From: Achatina immaculata | Taxonomy: Eukaryota > Mollusca > Gastropoda > Stylommatophora > Achatinidae | Assembly (NCBI GenBank): GCA_009760885.1 | Contig: CM019713.1 | Span: 4,023,531-4,087,530 of the forward strand | DNA length: 64,000 nucleotides | Direction: 5' to 3' | Shown here: piece after piece, positions 21,650-32,499 of the stretch | How the letters are laid out: each line of letters starts with the position of its first letter | How positions within the stretch are numbered: the stretch's first letter is position 1 | Position numbers and translations under genes: made by a program | Notes under the pieces: generated by a model | What the model was told of the DNA's origin: nothing | The model's input: only the letters and a program-made list of their open reading frames with translations | The model's database searches: none

Positions 21650-21798
21650 ATGTTGGATATCAACAGAGCATTTTCTGCGGTGTGTTGGAACATGAGTTGG
21701 TTGGGGCACTGTTTACTCCTTCTGCTACCGACGGCTTTGTCGTATGTGGATAGCGGCCGACAGCTTCCGCCTGTGTTTTGGAACTCTAGTAATACGAT
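21650..21798 (+). CDS. Ephrin, first coding exon (signal peptide and start of the receptor-binding domain)
   Basis: Translates to about 50 residues. A hydrophobic signal peptide (core GHCLLLLLPTALS) is followed by a short mature N-terminus DSGRQLPPVFWNSSNT. W-N-S-S-N is the hallmark first strand of the ephrin ectodomain. The exon ends two bases into the next codon (AT) at GTAAGT. Known ephrin first exons break at this place, with WNSSN-x-x followed by Phe at the start of exon 2; a codon ATN would give Ile or Met, and Ile occurs here in fly and worm ephrins. Ephrins are membrane-attached ligands of Eph receptor tyrosine kinases and act in contact-dependent cell guidance. The first in-frame ATG after the upstream stop is 21650; a second at 21692 (MSWLGH) also has a good context. 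Whether this is a GPI-anchored or transmembrane ephrin cannot be told, as later exons are outside the window. Confidence 0.85.
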
Positions 21799-21804
21799 GT
21801 AAGT
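21799..21804 (+). other. Splice donor of ephrin exon 1
   Basis: GTAAGT immediately follows ...AATACGAT, a perfect intronic donor consensus, and gives phase 2. Reading through it would hit TAA at once. Confidence 0.85.
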
Positions 21805-22094
21805 ATTTGGTTGTGGCCTTTTGTTTCCCGCGGATGTTTGTAATGCTGAATTTCCAGCACGTAAAATGTAATGAAATTGTTAAGGAAAACAAGCTCAAGA
21901 AGGAAGAAGTAATGTTCTCATCGGGGTTAAACGAAAGAAAAACTAGACAGCGGCCCAGCCCCTACTACGAGCAAGGCTTCCAGTTCATCAGATGACGTCC
22001 TTGTCTGTGGGATGAGATCGACGTATTTATCATGGGGTGGAACTTTTCACGAACGATTAGTCCGCGTAAAAAAATTAAAGAACGTCAGCGGAGT

Positions 22095-23010
22095 TGACTA
22101 GAAAGATTTTCTGAATCATCCATCCTTTAAATTCAGAGTATCCGGAGTTGGCCAGAAGATTTCTGAATCATCCATGCTTTAGTTCAGAGTTTTCAGAGTT
22201 GCTCCAGAAGATTTCTGAATCATCCATGCTTTGGTTCAGAGCTTTCAGAGTTGGCCAGAAGATTTCCGAATCATCCATGCTTTAGTTCAGACTTTCCGAG
22301 GTTGACCAGAAGATTTCTGAATCATCCACGCTTTAGATCAGAAGATTTCTGAATAATCCATGCTTTAGTTCAGAGTTTCCGAGGTTGACAAATTTCTGAA
22401 TCATCCGTGCTTTAGTTCAGAGTTTCCGAGGTTGACTAGATAATTTCTTAATCATCCACATTTTAGTTCAGAGTTCCAGAGGTGACCAGAAGATTTCTTA
22501 ATCATCCACGCTTTAGACCAGAATATTTCTGAATCATCCGCGCTTTAGTTTATAGTTTTTTAGGTTGACCATAAGATTTCTGAATCATCCACTCTTTAGA
22601 TCAGAAGATTTCTTAATCATTCATGCTTTAGTTTAGAGTTTCCGAGGTTGACAGAAGATTTCTTAATCATCCATGATTTAATTCAGAGTTTTTTAGGTTT
22701 ACCACAAGATTTCCTAATCATCCACATTTTAGTTCAGAGTTTTTTAGTTTGACCAGAAGATTTCTTAATCATCCACATTTTAGTTCAGAGTTTCCGAGGT
22801 TGACAGAAAACTTCCTAATCATTCATGCTTTAGTTCACAGTTTTTTAGGTTGACCAGAAGATTTCTTAATCACCCATGCTTTATGGTTCAGAGTTTCTGG
22901 AGTTGACTAGAAGATTTTTTAAATCATTCATGCTTTAGTTCAGAGTTTCCGTGGTTGACCAGAAGATTTCTGAATCATCCAGGCTTTAGTTCAGAGTTTC
23001 CTAACCCGTT
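22095..23010. repeat. ~52-bp minisatellite
   Basis: About 17 degenerate units containing AGAAGATTTCTGAATCATCC and ATGCTTTAGTTCAGAGTTTC(CGAGGTTGACC). Several units are shortened. It begins 300 bp into the inferred intron. Confidence 0.9.
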
Positions 23011-23745
23011 CACATCCAAGGATTACTTCTACTTATAAGTTGCCGACCATCATCTTACACGCAGCATCTCAGTGCCATTAACTTTTTAAAAAAATGTATA
23101 TTCAATATAAGGATCTTAATACTAAATTGATAACACAGTAGCGAACCACCTGTTTATGCTCTGCGGAGCACTGTTTGAGAACCCCTTCTTTAGCTGATAA
23201 TGTCTTGCAGGTTGAGCCAGTATTCTTACAGAAAGATACCACACAGCAACACGCACATATGCACATACATGCACACAGAATTTTAATGATTCTGTTTAAA
23301 AAAAAAAAAAGAAAAGAACTCGCTTTTATCATATTCTCTTCTTCCTGGAGATTATTTCCAGCTTTTCTTTCTTCCTCTCCCTCCAATTTTCTGGCTTCTC
23401 TTAATCTTCTTAGATTTGTAGGGTTTCTCCTTCCAGAGAGGATGGCGTTGGCCGGTACGGCTCTGGGGGCCATATGTCAGAGAAAAAAAGATGTAAATGA
23501 AAATGTAAGAATAGAATATCAGAATTAAGTTTTTCTTTGGGTCAAAACATCGACAAAACAACCGTTAAACAGAAACAGCAGTCTGTTTGTATGTAGTTAT
23601 ATTTGTATCTTTTATCTCTCTCTCTCTCTCTTTTGCTTCCCTTCCCAAAGATGTATTTTAACTGTTTATTCTTGCGTGTTCTTTAACCGTTTATGTATTT
23701 TTTGTTGTTTGTAATTATTTTATATATTTATTCTTGTGTGGGTTT
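23011..23745. other. Unique sequence with short simple repeats
   Basis: No gene recognised. A short CT run lies at 23617-23630. Confidence 0.4.
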
Positions 23746-23749
23746 TAAC

Positions 23750-24400
23750 TGTTCATTCTTGTAACTACATGAGCTGTTTATTCTTGTGACTATTTGAACT
23801 GTTTATTCTTGTAACTATGTAAATGGTTTATTCCTGTAACTATGTAAACTGTTTATTCTTGTAACTATGTAAACTGTTTATTCTTGTAAATATGTAAACT
23901 GTTTATTCTTGTAACTATGTAAACTGTTTACTCTTGTAACTATGTAAGCTGTTTATTCTTGTAACTATTTGAACTGTTTATTCTTGTAATTATTTGAAAC
24001 TTTTTTTTGTGTTTTGTAACTATTTGAATCTTTTTTTTTCTTGTAACTATTTGAGCTGTTTGTTCTTGTAACTATTTAAACTGTTTATCCTTGTAACTAT
24101 GTAAACTGTTTATTCTTGTAAATATGTAAACTGTTTATTCTTGTAACTATGTAAACTGTTTACTCTTGTAACTATGTAAGCTGTTTATTCTTGTAACTAT
24201 TTGAACTGTTTATTCTTGTAATTATTTGAAACTTTTTTTTTTGTGTTTGGAACTATTTGAATCTTTTTTTTTCTTGTAACTATTTGAGCTGTTTGTTCTT
24301 GTAACTATTTAAACTGTTTATTCTTCTGTTTGAACTGCTTATTCTTGTAACTATTTGAACTAGGTTTTTTAAAAAATTGTAACTATATGAACTGTGTTTT
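23750..24400. repeat. 25-bp minisatellite with higher-order copy
   Basis: About 24 units of TTGTAACTATGTAAACTGTT(TATTC). A segment of roughly 230 bp, including the variant TTTGAAACTTTTTTTT, is present twice (about 23880-24060 and 24115-24300), showing a secondary duplication. Confidence 0.92.
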
Positions 24401-24429
24401 TTTTAAAAATACATTATGTTCCTTATGCC

Positions 24430-24498
24430 AGCATCTTCACTTCCTTCTCCCTCCCTCTCTTTCTCTCTTTCTCTCTCCCACACCACCCCCCTCCCTCT

Positions 24499-24534
<36 letters not shown>

Positions 24535-24540
24535 CCAGCC
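24430..24540. repeat. CT-rich simple repeat
   Basis: CT dinucleotide tract with short C runs. The following 0.45 kb is unique, with a G run at 24770. Confidence 0.85.
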
Positions 24541-25034
24541 CCCCTTTTTACTGCCTTTAATAACCACATCCGCGGTTTCCTAGTCTGACCTCGTTGAGAA
24601 TAATGTCAGTGCCAGCCATCTATCTCCTCCTTGTATAGTCCCCTGGGAGCTTGTACTTCTAATATGCTCAATATTGACTTTCTTTGTCTAGCTGTTAGCC
24701 TCACACCGTCGTGTATGCCCTGGCTAGAGTTGCATGTTTGACTTTATGATGTGGTTTATTGATGGCAAAAGGGGGGGGGGGAAGGCTTGTATAATTTGTA
24801 GAGTTCCCTTGATGAGCCTGGTCTTAGTTTCCTTGTCAATGTATACTTTAGCGCGGCAGGAAGAAAAATGATAAGGTTTGTGTGAGTTTTGTCCGCTAAA
24901 AAGCAATGATAGATAAGTAGTTGAGTTTAGTTGCCCGTGTTAACCTTATATGATAAAGCGGTAACAAAGGGGTTAATGTGAGTAAATATACTTATACATC
25001 AGTATTTACTAACTCTTTGCAGACTTCAAGAAAT

Positions 25035-25229
25035 TTTCCGTCTTCTGTAGCTTCTTCTTCTTCTGCTTCTTCTTCCTTTTCCTTCTTCTTCTTTTTTTTC
25101 TTCTTCCTTCTTCTTCTTCTTCTGCTTCTTCTTCTTCTGCTTTTTCTTCTTCATCTGCTTCTCTTCATTGTATTCTTCTTTTTTCTGTTACTGCTGCTGC
25201 TACTACTATTATTTCGACTTCGACTTCTT

Positions 25230-25303
<74 letters not shown>

Positions 25304-25365
25304 TCTTCTTCTTCTTTTTCTAGTACTACAAATACTTCTACTATTACTAATACTACCGTTATTTT
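25035..25365. repeat. (CTT)n and (TAC)n trinucleotide tract
   Basis: CTT/TCT-type repeats change into a pure (TAC)n block at about 25225-25300 and back. The 134-codon Leu-rich frame is an artefact. Confidence 0.95.
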
Positions 25366-25379
25366 TCGGTAGTTTTAAA

Positions 25380-25860
25380 TAACAATCCGCAGAACAAATT
25401 CTCTAAGAAGAGGTTTGGTAAGAAAATGAAGCGAAATTCTCGCAATCTCTTGAGAAACTAGTGAAATGTTTGCCTTCGCGTCTCTTGGCGGCTGAAGTAT
25501 TTGTCTCGCTGAAACTGTCAGTGATAATGATCTGTTCATTTCTTTCAATGCTGGGCTGTCTACGTAGTCGTGTCATCCCACAGCACTTAAGAGATATGAT
25601 TTTAGGGCCCATGATGTTAGGGCCCATGATGTTAGGGCTCAGGTTCTACTTGCCCTGACGGCACATTAGATAAAGATAGTGGGCAAGCTCGTGGCCGACA
25701 GCCTTTTTCTTCTCTACAGCTCCAAGAATGAGCCAGGTAGCCGTTTCTACAGTTGGTTGTATCCTTAAGTTTTGGCTCCTTTGCAGCCAGTGCCAACCTG
25801 GTATTGACTGCACGTTTCGCCTTTTTTTTCTGCAAATCTGTAAATAAAGGGGCTACCCCC
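25380..25860. other. Unique sequence
   Basis: No gene recognised; contains GGGCCCATGATGTTA duplicated in tandem at about 25605-25630. Confidence 0.4.
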
Positions 25861-25867
25861 ACACCTC

Positions 25868-25880
25868 GACCCCGATCTCG

Positions 25881-25917
<37 letters not shown>

Positions 25918-26022
25918 TGAAGGGCAGAATGTAAGACGGGCCTGCGTGCACAGTTCTTTACCCTTTAAAAAATAAAGATTATTCATTCATTCATTCTTTC
26001 TCTCCCTCTTTCTCTTTCTCTA

Positions 26023-26087
<65 letters not shown>
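25868..26087. repeat. CT microsatellites flanking a truncated SINE-like end
   Basis: CT tracts at 25868-25917 and about 26000-26087. Between them, 25918-25997 holds the 3' end of the SINE-like family (GGGCCTGCGTGCACAGTTCT, then AATAAAG and ATTCATTCATTC). The right CT tract is also the (GA)n tail of the LINE that follows on the minus strand. Confidence 0.85.
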
Positions 26088-26089
<2 letters not shown>

Positions 26090-26372
26090 TTTAAGTCCCC
26101 AAGGCACATGGGTCTTCCACAAGGATTTTCCATAAACGCCTGTCCTTTTCCTTTTTTTCCGCTCTTGCCCCACAGCTGTTCTTATCCTTGCCTTCTTTGG
26201 TCTAACCTAACTGCTGTTTTCCTGAGATGCCCATTTCAACGCCATTGGTAATGAGTTACCAGCGTATGCCCCAGCCATCGTCATCTTCCTTCCTCATTAA
26301 CTGAAGTCAGTCTCTTCGTCTGTACTCCTACCTGTAAGGTGTTATTTCTTTTGGTATTTAGGCAAAATAGTC
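26088..26372 (-). mobile_element. LINE 3' end, (GA)n-tailed family
   Basis: The minus strand encodes decayed family sequence: a GRKMTMAGAYAGNSLP-like block, ALKWASQENSS, then RKKRKRTGVYGKSLWKTHVP and WGLKAERERER running into the tail. Several stops and frameshifts are present. It abuts the tail of the next element at 26372. Confidence 0.82.
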
Positions 26373-26735
26373 AATATCATTCATTCATTCATTTGCATGT
26401 CCCTTGCGGAACTTTGCCTCCCAAATAGCTCCCCTGTAGGCCTCTCGGTTGTGAGCAAGATGGCCTGCTGCTGCTGCTGCGTCCATTTGCAGATCATCAA
26501 CGATTTCTTGCAGCCATCTTCGTTTTGGTCTTCCTCTTTTTCTTTTTCCCATTATGTATCCTTCCAATACGGTCTTCTCTAAATTATCATGACGTTTAAT
26601 GTGTCCAAAATATTTAAGTTTTCTCTCTTTAATCCTCTTTACTAGCCAGCCTTCTTCAATATTAAGCTCTTGTAGTATAGATGTATTTGTTCTTTTTTGT
26701 GTCCACGATATTTGGACAATATACACACACACACA
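26373..26735 (-). mobile_element. LINE 3' end, (TGAA)n-tailed family
   Basis: Encodes LNIEEGWLVKRIKERKLKYF, GHIKRHDNLEKTVLEGYI, RGRPKRRWLQEIVDDLQMDA, an extra Ala, then AGHLAHNREAYRGAIWEAKF and RKGHANE. The frame is open for about 115 codons. The tail (ATTC)n on the plus strand lies at 26373-26391. A CTG run at 26468-26480 encodes the Ala stretch. It is 5'-truncated. Confidence 0.9.
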
Positions 26736-26739
26736 AATG

Positions 26740-27440
26740 AAAGACAGTCGTATTCAGCAAAAGCTACCAAAAAGAGATGCCAGAAAAGAGTTTGAGCGCA
26801 AAGGAGAGTTTCCTTTGCAAAGGAAAGCTGTGTGCAAAGTATCCTTGCAAAGAAAAAAAAAAGTTCATGTACTCGTAAATGTAACTAGTACTCAATTCAC
26901 AGATATAATGGCTTATTTTGGACTATGCGCCTCCAAAACTTAGTTAACTTGCAATCATGGACCCTTTATCCCATTCAGGTCTGAAGTCTGGTCGATCTTT
27001 CAGGGTTTACGGACACGATGCTACGTCCTTACATGTTCAAGTTGTATTGGGGGAAGTAATGTAACACTGAAACAGTAAAGTATTACTTCTCTATGTGATG
27101 ACATACGTTTACAACGAGCCAGTAAAACTGACGGAGACGAAGAAGAACATATAATCTACTAACCTAAAACGCCAGTGACATTCACATAAAGGAAACCACA
27201 TCATATTCGATATATTTGTAATGGGGGAGAATTTGCTTACATGTAAATTTAAGCGAGAATTCTTTTGTGGATGGGACAACCAGGGGAGATGGTGCTTTCA
27301 TTATGGTCTTCACATATTACTGTGTTATATTTGTATACTAGTTAACTTTGTAGGATAAACTGATAACAAAATGTTCATTTGCATAAATATATTAGTATTT
27401 GCTTACTGTTTGCAAAGCTCAAGACATTTTCCAATTTTTA
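26740..27440. other. Unique intronic sequence
   Basis: No exon or repeat recognised apart from a short CA run at 26722. Confidence 0.4.
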
Positions 27441-27454
27441 TACTCTTCTTCTTT

Positions 27455-27521
<67 letters not shown>

Positions 27522-27586
27522 GCTACTACTAGTACTACTACTTCAGCTAATAATACTTCTTCTTCTTCTTCTACTACTACTACTGA

Positions 27587-27629
<43 letters not shown>

Positions 27630-27708
27630 GCTACTACTACTATTACTACTACTACTACTACTGCTACTACTACTGTTACTACTACTACTACTACTACTAC
27701 TACTGCTG

Positions 27709-27749
<41 letters not shown>

Positions 27750-27795
27750 GCTGCTGCTACTACTACTACTACTACTACTTCAGCTAATAACACTT

Positions 27796-27850
<55 letters not shown>

Positions 27851-27925
27851 AGTTAATAATACTTCTTCTTCTACTACTACTACTATTACTACTACTACTA
27901 CTGCTACTACTACTACTACTACTGT

Positions 27926-27962
<37 letters not shown>

Positions 27963-28078
27963 GCTACTGCTACTACTACTACTGCTACTACTACTACTAC
28001 TACTACTGCTGCTGCTACTACTACTACTACTACTGCTACTACTACTGTTACTACTACTACTACTACTACTACTACTGT

Positions 28079-28112
<34 letters not shown>

Positions 28113-28287
28113 GCTACTGCTACTACTACTACTGCTACTACTACTACTACTACTACTACTACTGCTGCTGCTACTACTACTACTACTACTGCTACTACTA
28201 CTGTTACTACTACTACTACTACTGCTACTACTACTACTACTACTACTACTGCTACTACTACTGTTACTACTACTACTACTACTGCTA

Positions 28288-28365
<78 letters not shown>

Positions 28366-28366
28366 T
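27455..28366. repeat. 0.9-kb (ACT)n trinucleotide array
   Basis: About 300 triplets, mostly ACT with interspersed GCT, GTT and ATT. Interruption patterns repeat in blocks of roughly 150 bp (for example around 27930-28070 and 28090-28220). A pure GCT run lies at 28302-28334. Poly-Leu, poly-Thr and poly-Val frames across it are artefacts. Confidence 0.97.
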
Positions 28367-29095
28367 TTTGTTAATAATACTATTTCTTCTTATTCTTCTT
28401 CTTCCTCCTCCTCCTCGTCCTCCTTCTTCTCGTCCTCCTTCTCCTACTATAATTTTCGTATGTTCTGATCATCTCTTGTCACTCGTATTAAACTAAAACA
28501 GCGTCTCTCGCACATAAGCTCAGGTATTGCCTTGTGCTGTACTGTTTACGCTAGAGATACATCCTTCCATCTCATACTTGTCTACCCTTTAGCTGTCATT
28601 TATATCTGTTTGAACTCCAACGCCGTCGTGATATGATGGCATGGCGTGACCAGGGAAAGACGCACACGCTTTGAAATTATGCTTTATATGTCGGGTGAGT
28701 TTTCTTCTGTCTGGTTTATAACATTTCAAAAAAGCAGACAATCAGTAGACTTCACCGGTTCTCATTCTGGCGTCTGCGGACACACATTTTTGTTTCCCTC
28801 GACAGAGCAGCTGGAGATCCGTTCGGCAAATCCAGGACCTTGCTGGACGTTGGTGTACAGGGGGCGGCGGAATATAAGGGAGGAGGGGAGGGGAGGGGTG
28901 GGAAGGCAGGGGGTCTGCGGTGAACTATCATTGATTTCAGGATCCTCGTGAGGCGATAAATCTTGGGAACCACTGACAAAGATAAACGAAGGAGAAATGT
29001 TGCATTTTAACAGGCGTAATCCACCCAACCACAGCTCTTGCTTAAATCTACTTTCAGAATCGTTACTTTGCAGCTGTGTGCATCATAAAACTAAT
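28367..29095. other. Unique intronic sequence
   Basis: CT/CCT-rich until about 28445, then non-repetitive sequence in which I see no gene. Confidence 0.4.
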
Positions 29096-29130
29096 AACAA
29101 TAACAATAATAGTAATAATGATAACAGTTC

Positions 29131-29345
29131 GCAGATGTATTCCAAAATGGCCCATATAGAAGTGATAAAAGGGGGAGACAGACCAAGATGTAGACGTAGA
29201 GAACGATGGCGAGACAACCTAGAAGAAGGTATACGCGATCTTGGAATCGAAAATTGGCGAGAAAAGATGAAAAAAAAAAACGGAGAGGAATGGGGACGTG
29301 TCTTGTCTGCAGCAGTGAGTATCCGTGGCTCGTGAAATTCAATGT
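29131..29345 (+). mobile_element. LINE 3' end related to the (GAA)n-tailed lineage
   Basis: Encodes KMAHIEVIKGGDRPRCRRRE, then RWRDNLEEGIRDLGIENWRE and EEWGRVLSAAVSIRGS before a stop at 29333-29335. It matches the C-terminus of the nested element at 17.0 kb. Here the end runs into GT-rich repeats rather than (GAA)n. Truncated at the 5' side. Confidence 0.82.
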
Positions 29346-29671
29346 GTGTGTGTGTGTTAGCTAGTGAGTGAGCGAGAGAGAAAGTGTGTGTATTTATATG
29401 TAAGTGTGGGTGTGTGTGTTGTGTGAGTTTGTGTGTGAGTGAGTGAGAGGCCTGTGTGCATTTATATGTAAGTGTGTGAGTGAGAGAGAGAGAGAGAGCA
29501 TGTGTGTATTTATAAGTAAGTGTGGGTGTGTGTGTTGTGTGAGTGTGTGTGTGTGAGTGAGAGGCCTGTGTGCATATATATGTAAGTGTGTGAGTGAGAG
29601 AGAGAGCATGTGTGTATTTATAAGAAAGTGTGGGTGTGTGTGTTGTGTGAGTGTGTGAGTGAGAGAATGAA
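29346..29671. repeat. GT/GAGT-rich repeat with ~115-bp higher order
   Basis: GTGTGT, GTGAGTGAGAGAG and TATTTATAAGTAAGTGTG modules. A longer segment starting GAGGCCTGTGTGCAT recurs at about 29447 and 29562. Confidence 0.9.
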
Positions 29672-29890
29672 CGAACGAACATACTTTATTTTCAAAGGGT
29701 TAAGAATTGGGCACGCAGGCCCGTCTGACGTTCTGACCTTCATCATACATCGTTCACTCAGTCACAGTCATTCACTATTTGTTAATGAGCATAATAATCA
29801 TGAAGACACAATTAAATTATTACACAAATAAATAATAAACTTGTCTCACGTCCATACACTCTACACTCTGATTTATACAACAACATGAAA
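29672..29890 (-). mobile_element. SINE-like element with (GTTC)n tail
   Basis: Its reverse complement aligns over about 215 bp with 45513-45735: shared boxes are TGTCTTCATGATTATTATGC, GACTGTGACTGAGTGAA and GGGCCTGCGTG, then TTAACCCTTTGAAAATAAAG and a GTTCGTTC tail. A 5'-truncated third copy is at 25918. No ORF and no clear tRNA-like head, so it is either a SINE of unclear origin or the 3' untranslated end of a LINE. Confidence 0.75.
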
Positions 29891-29934
29891 TAAACTTGCA
29901 TTCTTACATACATTCACAACTAACAAATTTATGG

Positions 29935-31022
29935 GAAATCATCATCATCATCATCAGGTGCCGTGCCGACTGGCGTTGGCTATTATGCTTCTCCAGAGTA
30001 CCCGATCCTTCATGCAGGCCATCAGCTCAGTTGGTGATCTCCTCTCACACCATCCCGTCAGACTGTCCAGTATCATTTCTCTTGGTCTTCCTCTTGATCT
30101 TCTTCCTTCTATTTTTCCTGTTGTTATAATATTTTCAACGCCCCCTCTTCTCATTGCATGTCCTATGAAAGTACATTGTTTCTCTCTTATCTTTCTGACA
30201 AAGTTTTTTGTCTCTCCAGCTCTTCTCATACATTCTTCATTAGTTATTTTTGCTGTCCAGGGGATTCGCAACATTCTTCTAATAAACCACATTTCTGCTG
30301 CTTCCAATGATTTTTGTGCAGACTTGCCTATTGTACATGATTCACTTCCATATAACAAGATAGGTTCAATATAGCATTTTAGGACTCGTTTTCTAACATT
30401 CATTGATAAAGATGTGTTAGCTAATATGTTTCTCATTCTCTGAGATGCAGTCTTTGCTTCTATTCTGTTCCTAATTTCTGTTTCGCATTTCCCATCTGAA
30501 GTTATTACTGCTCCAAGGTATTTGAATTTCTGCACCTGTTTTAGAATGGTTCCGTTTAATTTAATACTACATGCTGGTAGATTCTGTTTCTTATATATAA
30601 CCATAGTCTCTGTCTTTTTGATGTTCAAAGTAAGGCCTTTCTGTTCACTTTCTTTGGCGACTTTATCCAAGAGATTTTGCAGGTCTTGTTGGTTCTCCGC
30701 TATCAGTACTGTGTCGTCAGCATACCGAAGGTTGTTAATATTGTATCCTCAATTTTTATGCCTGGTTCTGTGATGATTGTTCTTAGAATATTCTCGCTGT
30801 ACAGAGAAAAAAGATCTGGAGATAGTACACATCCTTGTCGCACCCCTTGTTTTATAGGTTGGTATTTTCCAATTCCATTTTCAACTCGAAATGCTGCTTC
30901 TTGCTGCCAGTATAGATGTTTTACAATCCTCAAGTCTTTGCCGTCTATATTGATGTCTTCAAGCATTTTAATAATTTCACTATGTTTCACCTTGTCAAAT
31001 GCCTTGGTGTAATCAATGAAGC
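29935..31022 (-). mobile_element. LINE reverse transcriptase, (TGA)n-tailed family
   Basis: Minus strand, the longest copy of its family here. Upstream part: [38 protein letters not shown], then [21 protein letters not shown] single-base deletion near 30752 (ATTGAGGATAC where the 48.1-kb copy has ATTGGAGGATAC) throws the frame just before the catalytic [10 protein letters not shown] block. After that come GLTLNIKKTETMVIYKK, KYLGAVITSDGKCETEIRNR, KRVLKCYIEPILLYGSESCT, EMWFIRRMLRIPWTAKITNE and a C-terminus CMKDRVLWRSIIANASRHGT. The tail is (TGA)n (29940-29957). Endonuclease missing. Confidence 0.92.
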
Positions 31023-31023
31023 A

Positions 31024-32135
31024 TAAGGGAAAACAGTATAAAAATTTACAACAATCAAGTCATTCTTTAAACTACTTTAGACTATGCTTAGGGAGGCATA
31101 TAGTCATATCAAACAGATGTTGACAAAGTTTAAAGTTATAAGAACCAATATTACTTATACGTTTTACATGAATTGGTATGGCATTAAAAAGGTGGGCAGC
31201 TGAGTAAGAGAAGCTTTTTTTTAAACATGTCAAGCCTTGGTTTTGGGAGAATACAATTGTTTAAGCGTTGACTGTGTTTTGGGTTGAATTTTAACAGTGA
31301 CCACAGATAAGGTGGAGCATTGTGCTATAGAATTTTATGAATTAACTTGTCGTGTTGAAAAGAAATCTCTTCTTGAGGGTAGAATATCAAGATGCTTGTC
31401 CTTATTTGTAATAAGTGCTGCATGTTTGTCATCTATCAGCTTTACTGTTCGTTTTTTATGTGAGTAAAGTCTTTTCATGTTTGACATGGAACAACTATCC
31501 CAGACTGTGGAACAGTAGTCCAAATGTGTTTATATCTGTGATATGTAGTATATTTTTCTGCTGTCTATGTCAAGAAAATGTTTACTTTTAGTAAATTGGT
31601 AAACTTATTGCGCAATGAGTTTGGTTAGACTGTCTACATGATGATTCCAGCTGAGGTGGTGGTCAGACATGAGACCTAGAGTTTTATGTTCACTAACATT
31701 CTCTAACTGTGAAATTCCAGCATGTAGCTCTAGTGTTGTTGTTGGTGAATTTGTTAATTTCTGTCTTGTTGTAATGAGCATGGATTTTGTTTTGCTGATG
31801 TTTATGAGCATTCTGTTGTTATTGCTCCAGTTAATTAGGCTGTTTATTTCAATTTGAAGAGTTGACTCAAGGTTAATACAGTCATTGTCACTAGTGTAAA
31901 CTGTGCATTCATCAGCAAAGAGGTCACAAGATGATTTTTTTTTAGATGAAGTGGAAGATTATTGACGTAGATGGTAAACAGGAGAGGACCAAGAATAGAT
32001 CCATGTAGAACACCATTATCAACCACAGATGAACTTGACTGAGGCAAACTGCCTGCTGTCTGTTGGAAAGGAAAGATGTAATAAATTTAGTCAAGTCAGG
32101 GTTTAATCTACAAGTCTCAAGCTTTCTAACTAGGA
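31024..32135 (-). mobile_element. CR1/Jockey-like LINE reverse-transcriptase pseudogene
   Basis: A different lineage on the minus strand. VLHGSILGPLLFTIYVNNLP (the usual PQGSxLGPLLFxIYxNDLP motif) lies near 32010-31950; a frame-disrupted FADD region follows near 31900. Then LINISKTKSMLITTRQKLTN, HKTLGLMSDHHLSWNHHVDS and MDYCSTVWDSCSMSNMKRLY (near 31500), followed by KRTVKLIDDKHAALI. Each block is in a different frame. It abuts the preceding element at about 31023. Clade is inferred from the VxGSxLGPLLF and DYCSxVW motifs. Confidence 0.85.
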
Positions 32136-32139
32136 TTTC

Positions 32140-32141
32140 AT

Positions 32142-32184
<43 letters not shown>

Positions 32185-32354
32185 TTCTGTGTGTATTTAT
32201 ATGTAAATGTGTGTGAATGTGTGTGTATGTGTAGGTGGTTGTATGCATATAAGTGTGTAAGTATTTGAAAGGAGCAAGCAGGTACAGGACAGCAAAATAC
32301 AGATTACCCGTACTGACTACGGAAACCAAAGCATACACAAGTATGGCTTTAAAG

Positions 32355-32387
<33 letters not shown>

Positions 32388-32400
32388 ACGGTTTTCGTTA
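32140..32400. repeat. (GA)n, GT-rich and (CA)n microsatellites
   Basis: GA tract at 32144-32183, GTGTGTATGTG-type sequence to about 32235, and a (CA)n run at 32356-32392. Confidence 0.9.
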
Positions 32401-32499
32401 GTAATAGTCCCTTGAGTGGGCGTGTTTTGTATTTTGATGTTGTTGATGCGTGGCCGAACGCCTTGAATATCGGTTTTCTCATGTGGCAGATGTGGGTTT

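Noticed and set aside
21744..21995. 83-codon frame overlapping the ephrin exon in another frame
   Set aside because: Runs across the splice donor with no domain; the phase-2 ephrin reading explains the exon better.
27379..28496. Very long poly-Leu, poly-Thr and poly-Val frames
   Set aside because: They are translations of an ACT trinucleotide array in different frames and strands, with no flanking gene structure.
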